In this document: piece after piece, positions 24,555-33,343 of the stretch
Position numbering within the stretch: the first letter of the stretch is position 1
Layout of the letters: each line of letters opens with the position of its first letter
From: Lachnotalea sp041821265
Lineage (GTDB): Bacteria; Bacillota; Clostridia; Lachnospirales; Lachnospiraceae
Assembly: GCA_041821265.1 (NCBI GenBank)
Contig: JBGUEQ010000001.1
Coordinates: 160,295 to 224,294 of the forward strand
DNA: 64,000 nucleotides
Direction: 5' to 3'
Notes under the pieces: generated by a model
What the model saw: the letters and a program-made list of their open reading frames with translations, nothing else
Database searches by the model: none
What the model was told of the DNA's origin: nothing
Made by a program: the position numbers and the translations under genes

Positions 24555-24823
24555 TATGTCCTCCAGTAACAAATGATTGAAATGACTGCTTCATAAAAGT
24601 ATTGGTTCATAAAAGTATACTACATTTATGAATAAAATTAAATACTATCAATATGTGATAAGTCGTCCTATATATGGTATAATTTGTATGAAAGATAAAC
24701 ACTTAAATATTTTATAATTAGGAGTAGTGAAATGTATTTATGTCAATAATACTTCTATTAACCTAAATAATAGAAGGCAACCTTGGCGATATTTTATCGC
24801 TAGAAGTGAAAAGGAGACAAATT

Positions 24824-26131
24824 ATGAATCAATACTTAACAATTACAGATGTACATGCAAGAGAAATATTAGATTCCAGAGGAAATCCAACCGTAGAAGT
24901 AGAAGTAACAGTAGAAGATTGTGTGAAAGGCTGTGCAGCGGTTCCATCAGGTGCTTCCACGGGACGTTTTGAAGCCGTAGAACTTAGAGATGGAGAATCA
25001 AGATACTTAGGATTAGGCGTAAGAAAAGCAGTAAATAATGTAAACACGATTCTTAGAGATACAATCCTTGGTAAAAACGCGTTAACTCAAGGAGCAGTTG
25101 ATAAATGTTTAATAGAAGCAGATGGAACTGAGAATAAAGCTAATCTTGGTGCCAATGCAATTCTTGGAGTATCAATGGCAGTAGCTAGGGCAGCAGCTAA
25201 TGCACTAGAGATGCCACTTTATAATTATCTGGGAGGTATAAATGCAAAACGACTACCTGTTCCTATGATGAATATTCTAAATGGAGGGAAGCACGCTGAT
25301 AATACAGTAGATTTGCAGGAGTTTATGATTATGCCAGTTGGCGCACAAAACTTTAGTGAAGGACTTCAAATGTGCAGTGAAATTTATCATAATCTAAAGA
25401 AAATTATTAATAAAAAAGGTTTGTCAACGGCAATTGGCGATGAAGGAGGATTTGCTCCTAATCTAGCAGATTCTAAAGAAGTGCTTACCTTAATCGTAGA
25501 GGCGGTGAAAGAAGCCGGATATGAACCTAAAAAGCATATTCAAATAGCAATTGATGCAGCAGCTAGTGAAATATACAATGAAGAAAAGAAGCTGTATTAT
25601 TTCCCGGGTGAAAGTAAAATGAAAGAAAAAGAAATTTTTAGAGATACCCAGGCAATGATACAATATTATGAAGAACTGATTAATGAATTTCCAATTATAT
25701 CAATTGAAGATGGATTAAGCGAAGATGATTGGGAAGGGTGGAAAGCGTTAAATCAAGCAATTGGAGATAAGGTACAGCTTGTTGGAGACGATTTATTTGT
25801 TACCAATACGGTTAGACTTAAAAAGGGAATTGAAAACAATTCAGCAAATTCAATATTAGTTAAAGTGAATCAAATTGGAACGCTTACAGAAGCCTTTGAT
25901 GCAGTAGAAATGGCGCAAAATGCTGGATATAGCGCAATTATATCACATCGTTCAGGGGAAACAGAGGATACGATTATTGCTGATATTGCAGTGGCACTCA
26001 ATGCCGGTCAGATTAAAACGGGAGCACCATGTAGATCGGATAGAACAGCAAAATATAACAGACTACTTAGAATTGAAGAAGAATTAGGTGATATCGCGTT
26101 GTATTTTACGCCATTTAAAAAAAATGATTGA
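24824..26131 (+). CDS. eno: Enolase
   Basis: 435 residues from ATG 24824, with AAAAGGAGAC upstream; a start 18 bases earlier is rejected. It dehydrates 2-phosphoglycerate to phosphoenolpyruvate. Motifs: AREILDSRGNPTVEVEV, GASTGRFEAVELRDG, the acid GDEGGFAPN, metal ligands in IDAAASE, SIEDGLSEDDW and LVGDDLFVTN, the base lysine in ILVKVNQIGT, and SHRSGETED. The 5' leader (24680-24823) has a TATAAT-like box at 24680, a five-codon reading frame at 24732 and two small hairpins, so a regulated leader is possible. Followed by secG with a 54-base gap. Confidence 0.97.
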   Translation: MNQYLTITDVHAREILDSRGNPTVEVEVTVEDCVKGCAAVPSGASTGRFEAVELRDGESRYLGLGVRKAVNNVNTILRDTILGKNALTQGAVDKCLIEADGTENKANLGANAILGVSMAVARAAANALEMPLYNYLGGINAKRLPVPMMNILNGGKHADNTVDLQEFMIMPVGAQNFSEGLQMCSEIYHNLKKIINKKGLSTAIGDEGGFAPNLADSKEVLTLIVEAVKEAGYEPKKHIQIAIDAAASEIYNEEKKLYYFPGESKMKEKEIFRDTQAMIQYYEELINEFPIISIEDGLSEDDWEGWKALNQAIGDKVQLVGDDLFVTNTVRLKKGIENNSANSILVKVNQIGTLTEAFDAVEMAQNAGYSAIISHRSGETEDTIIADIAVALNAGQIKTGAPCRSDRTAKYNRLLRIEEELGDIALYFTPFKKND

Positions 26132-26185
26132 TAAAGTTAATTTCCTATGGTAGAATATGTACATTGACTATAGGAGGTGTTAACG

Positions 26186-26425
26186 ATGGAAATTTTAAGA
26201 ATTATACTTACAAGTATATTTGTTATAATTTGTATTACTTTAACTATAATAGTATTATTACAAGAAGGTAAATCAGCAGGACTTGGAGCTATCGGTGGTG
26301 GTTCTACAGATACGTACTGGAGCAAAAACAAAGGACGTTCAATGGAAGGTGCACTAGAGAAATCTACTAAGTTTTTAGCTATATCATTTTTGATTTTGGC
26401 AGCCGTGTTGAATATTAATTTTTAA
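26186..26425 (+). CDS. secG: Preprotein translocase subunit SecG
   Basis: 79 residues from ATG 26186, 8 bases after AGGAGG. Two membrane segments (about 4-25 and 57-76) flank LLQEGKSAGLGAIGGGSTDT and YWSKNKGRSMEG, the conserved SecG loop. It is part of the SecYEG channel. The order eno-secG-rnr-smpB-ssrA is common in Firmicutes. A terminator follows at 26475. Confidence 0.93.
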   Translation: MEILRIILTSIFVIICITLTIIVLLQEGKSAGLGAIGGGSTDTYWSKNKGRSMEGALEKSTKFLAISFLILAAVLNINF

Positions 26426-26474
26426 TAACAATACTTCATTTTATTTTATTTTATAAATAAATATCAAGTAGATT

Positions 26475-26503
26475 AAACACTCTTGTATAAGGAGTGTTTT
26501 TTT
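26475..26503 (+). terminator. Rho-independent terminator after secG
   Basis: AAACACTC (26475-26482) pairs with GAGTGTTT (26492-26499), followed by a T-run. Confidence 0.85.
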
Positions 26504-26679
26504 GTGTAAATAATAAAGTATAATAAGAATGTAACTTGTTACTACTTTCCTATGATATAAAATGCACACATCGTGAAGATGAAGTTTATTGCGTTGCAAT
26601 CCAATTGGGTAAGAAAATATGATAAAGCGTATACTTCATTCTATAATTGAAATGGTTTAGGATAGCAGGCAACTAATTA

Positions 26680-26812
26680 GTTACTGATCACTCCGTTCAC
26701 AGTAACATATGATTTCTGCATGCAAATTCGCTACGCGAAGCAGAAATCATTTGTTGAATCATTTTCTTACGTAGCTTAACAGCTAGTGTTAAGCTACTGT
26801 GTGAACAGTAAC
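26680..26812 (-). mobile_element. MITE-like 133-bp repeat, copy B
   Basis: The reverse complement is nearly identical to copy A at 20509-20640 (one base inserted in GCTTCGCGTAGC and a change in one end). Flanks are ACTAATTA on the left and ACTAATAT on the right, consistent with a decayed 8-base or a 6-base target duplication. It lies in the spacer before rnr and could form a long hairpin in RNA. Confidence 0.8.
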
Positions 26813-26987
26813 ACTAATATACTACTTTAAAATAAATATTATGTTATAATAAATAGAGTTATAGTAATAATTATGTCAATTAATCGAATAGAAGATAAAT
26901 AATACTTGCAATTAAAAGGAAGTATTGTTAAACAATGATTTAAAATATAAGCAGTTAGTGCTTATTTAAGATAAGGAGATGAGGAAA

Positions 26988-29171
26988 ATGGAAAAAGAAT
27001 TATTAGAAGAACGTAAAAAAGTAATTTATGAGATGATTTGTGATGAATTATACACACCAATGAAAATTAAAGAAATAGCAATTTTACTTCAAGTTCCAAA
27101 GGAAGATAGGGCAGATTTACAAACTGTAATGGATGCACTTTTATCAGAAGGCAAAATCGATGTATCTAAAAAAGGTAAATATTCTAAATCAGAAGGACAG
27201 TTTATTGTTGGAACATATACAGGACATCAAAAAGGATTTGGATTTGTTACAGTAGAAGGCTTGGACGAGGATGTTTTTGTTTCAGAAAATTCAACCAACG
27301 GTGCACTTCATAAGGATGTAGTACAGGTTGTTTTAATTGAAGGAAAAGGTGGAAAACGTAAAGAAGGTGTTATCACCAAAATCATATCACATGGACTGAA
27401 TGAAGTAGTAGGAACGTTTCAAAAGAACAAAAACTTTGGTTTTGTAGTTACGGATAATACACGCTTTTCCAAAGATATATTTGTACCTTTGGAACGTTCA
27501 AAAGGAGCTATTACAGGTCATAAAGTTGTGGTAGAAGTTACAGATTTTGGAAGTAGCACGAAGAAGCCAGAAGGTAAAGTTAAGGAAATCATAGGGCATA
27601 TTAATGATCCAGGAACGGATATTATGTCTATTGTTAGAGGCTATGAATTACCAGTAGAGTTTCCAGATAGAGTAATGACACAGGTGGAAAATATAGCAAG
27701 TGAAGTGAATGGCTCTGATATGGCTGGTAGAATGGATATCAGAACGTGGCAGACCGTTACAATTGATGGGGAAGATGCAAAAGACTTAGATGATGCCATT
27801 ACATTAACCAAGGAAGGTGCTAACTATAAATTAGGCGTTCATATAGCAGATGTTACAAACTATGTGCAAGAAAAAAGTGCCTTAGATGTAGAAGCATTAA
27901 AAAGAGGCACAAGTGTTTATTTAGTAGATCGAGTTATTCCAATGCTACCACATAAACTTTCCAATGGAATTTGTTCTTTAAATGCGCAATGTGACAGATT
28001 GGCGTTGAGCTGCATTATGACTGTAGATGCCAAAGGAAATATTATCGATCATAAAATAGCAGAAACTGTAATTAATGTTGATCGAAGAATGACTTATACT
28101 AGCGTAAAGAAGATATTAACAGACCATGATGAAGCTGAAATAGAAGAGTACAAAGAACTGGTACCGATGTTTGAATTAATGTTAGAATTGGCTGATATTC
28201 TTCGAGAAAAGAGAAGGATACGTGGTTCGATAGATTTTGATTTTCCAGAGACGAAGATTATTTTAGATGAACTAGGTAAGCCAATCGAGATTAAGCCATA
28301 CGATAGAAATGTGGCAACAAAAATTATTGAAGATTTTATGCTTGCAGCGAATGAAACAGTTGCACAGGATTATTTTTGGCAGGAAATTCCCTTTGTGTAT
28401 CGCGTTCATGATAATCCAGATCCTGAGAGGATTCAAAAACTCGCATTATTTATTACAAACTTTGGATATGGAATTAAGACAACACAAGAAGAGATTCATC
28501 CAAAAGAATTACAAAAGTTATTACAAAAAATAGAGGGAACACCGGAGGAAGCTTTAATTAGCCGACTTACACTAAGGTCTATGAAGCAAGCAAAGTACGC
28601 AACGGTAAGTAATGGTCATTTTGGACTTGCTGCACCATATTATTGTCACTTTACTTCTCCAATTAGACGTTATCCAGATTTGCAGATTCATAGAATCATA
28701 AAAGACAGTTTGCGAGGAAGAATGAATGAAAAACGTTTGGATCATTATGTGAGAATTCTTCCCGAAGTTGCAGTGCAGTCAAGTGCAATGGAAAGAAGAG
28801 CAGATGAAGCAGAGCGTGAAACCGATAAACTTAAGAAAGTGGAATATATGGAAGGACACGTTGGAGAAATCTTTGATGGTGTTATTTCAAGTATAACTGG
28901 TTGGGGAATATATGTGGAATTGCCTAACACAATAGAAGGTTTGGTTCATATTACAGCATTGGATGATGATTATTATATTTATGATGAAGCAGCTTATGAA
29001 TTAATAGGTGATCGAACAGGAAAGCATTATAAATTAGGTCAAAAGGTAAGCGTTAAGGTTACTGGCACAGATAAACTCCAAAGAACGATTGATTTTAAGA
29101 TTGCGTTAGAGGAGAACGAAGAAGCAAGCGACTTGGAGGATGAAAAAGACAATGGAGAAACAGAGTTTTAA
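26988..29171 (+). CDS. rnr: Ribonuclease R
   Basis: About 727 residues. ATG 26988 is 9 bases after AAGGAG; ATG 26979 touches that site. Order: N-terminal winged helix (1-65), two cold-shock domains (GTYTGHQKGFGFVTVEG and VVGTFQKNKNFGFVV), the RNB catalytic domain with DGEDAKDLDDAI (the Asp cluster binding Mg), SPIRRYPDLQIHR, and an S1 domain near 640-710 (GVISSITGWGIYVELPN). It degrades structured RNA 3'-5' and works with tmRNA in clearing faulty mRNA; its gene overlaps smpB by 20 bases. Confidence 0.96.
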   Translation: MEKELLEERKKVIYEMICDELYTPMKIKEIAILLQVPKEDRADLQTVMDALLSEGKIDVSKKGKYSKSEGQFIVGTYTGHQKGFGFVTVEGLDEDVFVSENSTNGALHKDVVQVVLIEGKGGKRKEGVITKIISHGLNEVVGTFQKNKNFGFVVTDNTRFSKDIFVPLERSKGAITGHKVVVEVTDFGSSTKKPEGKVKEIIGHINDPGTDIMSIVRGYELPVEFPDRVMTQVENIASEVNGSDMAGRMDIRTWQTVTIDGEDAKDLDDAITLTKEGANYKLGVHIADVTNYVQEKSALDVEALKRGTSVYLVDRVIPMLPHKLSNGICSLNAQCDRLALSCIMTVDAKGNIIDHKIAETVINVDRRMTYTSVKKILTDHDEAEIEEYKELVPMFELMLELADILREKRRIRGSIDFDFPETKIILDELGKPIEIKPYDRNVATKIIEDFMLAANETVAQDYFWQEIPFVYRVHDNPDPERIQKLALFITNFGYGIKTTQEEIHPKELQKLLQKIEGTPEEALISRLTLRSMKQAKYATVSNGHFGLAAPYYCHFTSPIRRYPDLQIHRIIKDSLRGRMNEKRLDHYVRILPEVAVQSSAMERRADEAERETDKLKKVEYMEGHVGEIFDGVISSITGWGIYVELPNTIEGLVHITALDDDYYIYDEAAYELIGDRTGKHYKLGQKVSVKVTGTDKLQRTIDFKIALEENEEASDLEDEKDNGETEF

Positions 29172-29619
29172 ACTTATTGCAAATAATAAAAAGGCGAGAT
29201 TTGACTATTTTATCGAAGATACCTTTGAAGCAGGGATTTCGCTCCATGGAACTGAAGTGAAATCACTTAGAATGGGAAAATGTAGCGTAAAAGAAGCATT
29301 CATACGAATTGAAAATGGACAAATATATATTTATAGCATGCATGTAAGTCCATATGAAAAGGGAAATATTTTTAATAAAGATCCACTTCGAGTAAGGAAA
29401 CTCTTACTTCATAAGTTTGAAATCAATAAAATAGCGGGTCAATTAGCAGAAAAAGGATATACGGTTGTTCCCTTACAGGTTTATTTCAAAGGAAGTCTTG
29501 TTAAAATAGAGATAGGTCTTGCAAAAGGTAAGAAATTGTATGATAAGCGTGAGGACATTGCTAAGAAAGATCAAAGACGTGAGGCAGAAAAAGATTTCAA
29601 GGTAAAAAATTTATACTAA
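29152..29619 (+). CDS. smpB: tmRNA-binding protein SmpB
   Basis: 155 residues from ATG 29152, GGAGG 12 bases upstream; ATG 29140 directly touches it. Motifs: KLIANNKKARFDYFIEDTFE, GISLHGTEVKSLR, YIYSMHVSPYEKGNIFN, and the C-terminal basic tail KGKKLYDKREDIAKKDQRRE. SmpB brings tmRNA to stalled ribosomes. It overlaps rnr, and ssrA lies 1.7 kb downstream. Confidence 0.97.
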   Translation: MEKQSFKLIANNKKARFDYFIEDTFEAGISLHGTEVKSLRMGKCSVKEAFIRIENGQIYIYSMHVSPYEKGNIFNKDPLRVRKLLLHKFEINKIAGQLAEKGYTVVPLQVYFKGSLVKIEIGLAKGKKLYDKREDIAKKDQRREAEKDFKVKNLY

Positions 29620-29629
29620 GGAGAATTGT

Positions 29630-29863
29630 ATGGTACCAACTTCCAAAGATGAGTTATCTAAAATGGTAACGCAAACTACATTAGAGACATACGAGGAATT
29701 ATCACCTCAGCTGATTATGCTTCTAGATCAGGTGAAACATAATGAGGAGTTATCAGAGGCGCAGAAAAATGATGAAGTAATGCTTAATATAATGGGATTT
29801 ATTAAATCTTGTACAAATGAAATTATAATAGATGTACTTGCAGAAATATTAGGTATTGAATAG
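29630..29863 (+). CDS. Small conserved-type hypothetical protein
   Basis: 77 residues from ATG 29630 after AAGGAG, 10 bases after smpB, so it is in the rnr-smpB operon. The sequence is acidic and helical (VTQTTLETYEELSPQLIMLL, then KHNEELSEAQKNDEVM), with no Cys cluster or membrane segment. No family recognised. A terminator follows. Confidence 0.65.
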   Translation: MVPTSKDELSKMVTQTTLETYEELSPQLIMLLDQVKHNEELSEAQKNDEVMLNIMGFIKSCTNEIIIDVLAEILGIE

Positions 29864-29885
29864 AGTGTAAATAATAAAGTGTAAA

Positions 29886-29918
29886 AAATAAAGAGAACCT
29901 TGAGGATTCTCTTTATTT
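29886..29918 (+). terminator. Rho-independent terminator ending the rnr-smpB unit
   Basis: AAATAAAGAGAA (29886-29897) pairs with TTCTCTTTATTT (29907-29918). Confidence 0.85.
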
Positions 29919-30229
29919 AATTTATAAGATTATTTTGCATGAATTGTTATAAATTAATAGGACAAAGCAGAATAATTTTAGAAACTCTCTATAATATGGT
30001 ATAAATTACTATACATGTACATAAATATAGAGAGCATGGTACGTTAAATAATTTTAAAATTTACAATAATTTTACATATAGTTTAATAATTTACAATAAA
30101 AATAAAAAAAAATATATAAAACTAAAATATATAGGGAATATTGAAAAAAATGTAGAAATAATGTATACTAAACTAATACACGAAAATAAGAACAACCATG
30201 CTACTAAACTATTAACAAGGAGGATAAAT

Positions 30230-30997
30230 ATGGAGATAAAAGAATTAGAAAAACTGATTCAGGATGCTGAGAATATCGTTTGTATTGGCGGCAGGGGTAT
30301 GGCTTATGATTGTGGATATCCTAAATTTTGGTCACAGGAGTATTCATATTACATTGAGAATAAATATGGTAGGTCTGTTGAAGAAATTTTCAACATAGGA
30401 TTTTATAGTATTCGAAGTAAAGAATTTTTTGAATTTTATAAAGAAGAAGTACTGAAATTTAAATTTAAGCCTAGTGCTGCCCATTATAAATTAGCTCAAC
30501 TTGAAAAGAGTGGTAAGTTAAAATGTACAATCACAAAGGCATCTTTTTATCTTGCTCAACGAGCAGGATGTAAAAATGTTATAGATATCTATGGGAATAT
30601 ATCTGAGAATTATTGTCCTAAATGTGGACAGAGATATTCAATTGAATACATTATTCAAAGTAAAGGATTACCACGATGTCTAGAGTGCAATACTGAGATT
30701 CGACCTGAAATAAAGATGTACGGTGAAATGATAGATAATAATAGAGTTACAAAGGCAATTGAGGCAATAGCAACAGCGGATATGTTACTGATATTAGATA
30801 CAGGATATGATGGAGAATTTAAGGACTACATTAGTCACTATCAAGGAAATAAAGCAGTTATAATTAAAGAAAATGTGCATGAAAGTGATAGAAATGCTGA
30901 TTATATAATTTATGATAAATCTAAAAATGTATTATCAAAGCTTAGTGATGAAAAAATACATATTATGTTTGAAAAAAGAGATGTTGTAAATGACTGA
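30230..30997 (+). CDS. Sirtuin-like protein lacking the catalytic histidine
   Basis: 255 residues from ATG 30230 after AAGGAGG. The zinc Cys pairs are kept (YCPKCG and RCLECN), as is the overall order of a bacterial SIR2 deacetylase (AHYKLAQLEKSGKL, CKNVIDIYGNI, IRPEIKMYGEM). The NAD-binding GAGIS-x4-GIPDFR loop is GGRGMAYDCGYPKFW, the TQNID motif is TKASF, and the catalytic HG is YG. So deacetylase activity is unlikely, or the chemistry is changed. It may bind NAD, ADP-ribose or an acyl group as a sensor. It is a lone gene in an AT-rich setting. Confidence 0.8.
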   Translation: MEIKELEKLIQDAENIVCIGGRGMAYDCGYPKFWSQEYSYYIENKYGRSVEEIFNIGFYSIRSKEFFEFYKEEVLKFKFKPSAAHYKLAQLEKSGKLKCTITKASFYLAQRAGCKNVIDIYGNISENYCPKCGQRYSIEYIIQSKGLPRCLECNTEIRPEIKMYGEMIDNNRVTKAIEAIATADMLLILDTGYDGEFKDYISHYQGNKAVIIKENVHESDRNADYIIYDKSKNVLSKLSDEKIHIMFEKRDVVND

Positions 30998-31180
30998 TAA
31001 TATGAAATAATGATGGATATAATACTTTAGAATTTTATTCTGCAAGATGTAAATATTATATAAAAGATTTAAAAAATTTTTGTGTTTAAAGATTATAGCA
31101 ATATTTATGAAAAAAGATTGAAGTACAATTTAATATTTAAAAACATTCACATATATTTATTATTAAATTGCAGTTCGATT

Positions 31181-31302
31181 TTAAAGATAAATCATAGAAT
31201 AACTTTAAAGATAAATCATAGAATAACTTTAAAGATAAATCATAGAATAACTTTAAAGATAAATCGCAGCATATTTTCATAAAATCGCAGCACATTTTCA
31301 AA
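31181..31302 (+). repeat. Two families of short tandem repeats upstream of ssrA
   Basis: A 24-bp unit beginning TTAAAGATAAATCATAGAAT is repeated at 31181, 31205 and 31229, with a 13-base partial copy at 31253. It is followed by two 21-bp units (31261-31281 and 31282-31302) beginning AAATCGCAGCA. The repeats end 5 bases before the -35 box of ssrA. Confidence 0.85.
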
Positions 31303-31307
31303 TAAAG

Positions 31308-31336
31308 TTGACATAACAATAAACTTGGATTATAAT
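31308..31336 (+). promoter_or_regulatory. Promoter of ssrA
   Basis: Perfect TTGACA (31308-31313) and TATAAT (31331-31336) with 17-bp spacing, 28 bases before the mature 5' end. Confidence 0.9.
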
Positions 31337-31364
31337 TAAACTACGTTTGCATACCAACAACCTA

Positions 31365-31710
31365 GGGGTTGTACTGGTTTCGACGGGGGTTTAGAAGTTA
31401 AGGTAGCCATTCGCGGGGCGGGACCGCGTTGTTAATCCGTACAAATAAATATAAACGCAGACGAAAATTTAGCGTACGCTGCCTAGCGGCAGCAGTCGAC
31501 CTTAAGCTTCTCGCTTCTTAAGGACCCGGCTTCGAACTTGCGAGGGACTTTATTTCCAAAGCTTTGAGGATCTAAAAGAAAATATGAAGCTACTGAAGTC
31601 TATAGCCTGTCATTAGGCGCTAGATAGAGGAAATGTCAAAATAATGACTGTAATGGGAGAAACCGTGATGGAAGGGCTTTCGGACAGGGGTTCGATTCCC
31701 CTCAGCTCCA
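31365..31710 (+). ncRNA. ssrA: tmRNA (ssrA)
   Basis: The 5' end GGGGTTGTACTGGTTTCGAC and the 3' end GGTTCGATTCCCCTCAGCTCC plus A pair as the tRNA-like acceptor and T arm (GGGGUUG with CAGCUCC). CCA is not encoded. The tag frame at 31457-31486 reads GCA GAC GAA AAT TTA GCG TAC GCT GCC TAG, giving ADENLAYAA. With SmpB it rescues stalled ribosomes and marks proteins for proteolysis. Confidence 0.97.
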
Positions 31711-31734
31711 CTCTTTAAGAGATGAAAGAAATTT

Positions 31735-31780
31735 AAAAGTGCTTGAAATGCTTGTATATACAGCGTTTTGGTACTTTTTT
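31735..31780 (+). terminator. Probable terminator of ssrA
   Basis: AAAAGT (31735-31740) pairs with ACTTTT (31773-31778), with an inner GC pair stem, followed by a T-run. Confidence 0.6.
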
Positions 31781-31969
31781 ATTTTTAGAAATATTCTGAC
31801 GTGCTATATTTAATGCAAGTTATACTAAGAAATAACAATGAAAACAGATAAATTTTCATTTATGTGAAAGACATGTGAGATAATTTCTACTATTTTTTGT
31901 TAATTGTATAAATTAAATTGGTAATAACCGAATAGAATAGATAGAATAAGAATTTTCAAGGTGACGATA

Positions 31970-33343
31970 ATGTTTCAATATAATAATGGAAAAAGAATAT
32001 ATTCGTTAAATCAAGAAGATGTTTTTACGGAACGGTATCTAGATCCATCAGAGATTTATATCATGAAAGGTTATCGCATTGAAGTGTTTATAAAAGGTTT
32101 AAATGCACCAAGCAGTATGGTTTTTGATGAAAATGGGAATATATTAATTGCTGATTCAGGATTAGCGACAGGTAATCCAAGTGTATTGCAGCTTGTGAAT
32201 AATAAATTCGAAATAATTGCAGAAAATTTTAATATACCGATATCGGGAATCAATTATTTAAACGGAGTAATATATGTATCCCATAGGGGGTTTGTTACTC
32301 AAGTATTTAAAGATGGTACAAGAAAAAATATTATTATGGGATTGCCTAGTAATGGTGACAATTATAATAGCCCAGTTACATTTTCGCCTGATCAAAAATT
32401 ATATTTTGGACAGGGAACTGTTACCAATAGCGGTGTAGTAGGAAATGATAATGAATGGGTAGATATCTCACCATTACTATGCGATTATACCGGTGATTAT
32501 ATTATGCTATATGGTCAAAATTTTGAGTCAGATAATAATATGACAGAAGCACTACTAGATGATATTGCTTTAACGGGTGCATTTTCTCCTTATGGGATAC
32601 CAAATCTACCTTATGAAATTAGAAAAAAATATATTAAGGGATCAGGTAGTATATTAAGATCAAATCTGGATGGCTCAAATTTAGAACAGGTTGCTTGGGG
32701 ATTTCGAAATCCGTCATATTTAAAATTTGATAATAGTGGTCAATTATATGCAGCAAATAATGGTTATAATTCAATTGGAAGCAGACCAATTGAGAATGCT
32801 AGCGATGATTTTTATTACATAACACCAAATCTATGGTATGGATGGCCAGATTATTCTAGTGGCGAAGCGGTAAATTCACCACGGTTTACACCAAGTGGAG
32901 GGATTCAACCTACACTTCTCCTTAAAAATCAACCCAATATCCCACCCAAACCATTTGTATCATTTCCACCAAATTCAAATATTAGAGGGTTTGATTTTAA
33001 TTATAGTAAAGAGTTTGGACCTTATGGAGACGTATATATTGCTGAATTTGGTAGCACCATACATTCTAAGTTTAAAGAGGTGATATCTTATACGAATGAA
33101 GGGCATAGAATTTCTAAGATAGATATGAGGTCGAGAACAATTAGTACCTTTGCAATTAACAATACAGGTTTTCCTTCTTCACTATCAAAAGGAGGCGGAT
33201 TCGAGAGACCTACACAACTTTTATTTGGACCTGACAAAGCAATGTATATAGTAGATACAGGTTTAAATATTCAGGGAGACCCAGATAAGTTCATTCCTCA
33301 TAGTGGCGTGATATGGAGAGTGTATAAAACAAATAGTATATAA
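31970..33343 (+). CDS. Glucose/sorbosone dehydrogenase-like beta-propeller protein
   Basis: 457 residues from ATG 31970 (AAGGTGA upstream). Repeated blade motifs such as FIKGLNAPSSMVFDENGNIL, NGVIYVSHRG, AWGFRNPSYLKFDNSGQLYA, and FGPYGDVYIAEFG fit a six-bladed NHL/GSDH propeller, as in PQQ-dependent sugar dehydrogenases and related sensors. There is no signal peptide, unlike secreted PQQ enzymes, and anaerobes generally lack PQQ, so a lactonase- or binding-type role is possible. The gene stands alone between ssrA and the purine locus. Confidence 0.65.
   Translation: MFQYNNGKRIYSLNQEDVFTERYLDPSEIYIMKGYRIEVFIKGLNAPSSMVFDENGNILIADSGLATGNPSVLQLVNNKFEIIAENFNIPISGINYLNGVIYVSHRGFVTQVFKDGTRKNIIMGLPSNGDNYNSPVTFSPDQKLYFGQGTVTNSGVVGNDNEWVDISPLLCDYTGDYIMLYGQNFESDNNMTEALLDDIALTGAFSPYGIPNLPYEIRKKYIKGSGSILRSNLDGSNLEQVAWGFRNPSYLKFDNSGQLYAANNGYNSIGSRPIENASDDFYYITPNLWYGWPDYSSGEAVNSPRFTPSGGIQPTLLLKNQPNIPPKPFVSFPPNSNIRGFDFNYSKEFGPYGDVYIAEFGSTIHSKFKEVISYTNEGHRISKIDMRSRTISTFAINNTGFPSSLSKGGGFERPTQLLFGPDKAMYIVDTGLNIQGDPDKFIPHSGVIWRVYKTNSI

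Larger units (their letters stand above)
26426..26987. other. Intergenic region with terminator and MITE-like copy B
   Basis: Contains the secG terminator, an unassigned AT-rich part (26520-26660), the 133-bp repeat and then the rnr upstream region with TATAAT near 26845 and an AAGGAG site at 26973. No gene is supported. Confidence 0.6.
30998..31364. other. Intergenic region before tmRNA with tandem repeats
   Basis: AT-rich, with the tandem repeats at 31181-31302 and the ssrA promoter. An open frame at 31082-31282 only reflects the repeats and lacks a ribosome site. Confidence 0.6.

Noticed and set aside
24727..24972. 81-residue frame at the enolase start
   Set aside because: Overlaps the enolase coding region out of frame; Arg/Asn-rich shadow sequence.
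31082..31282. 66-residue repeat protein ITLKINHR
   Set aside because: Generated by the 24-bp DNA repeat; no ribosome site and no family.
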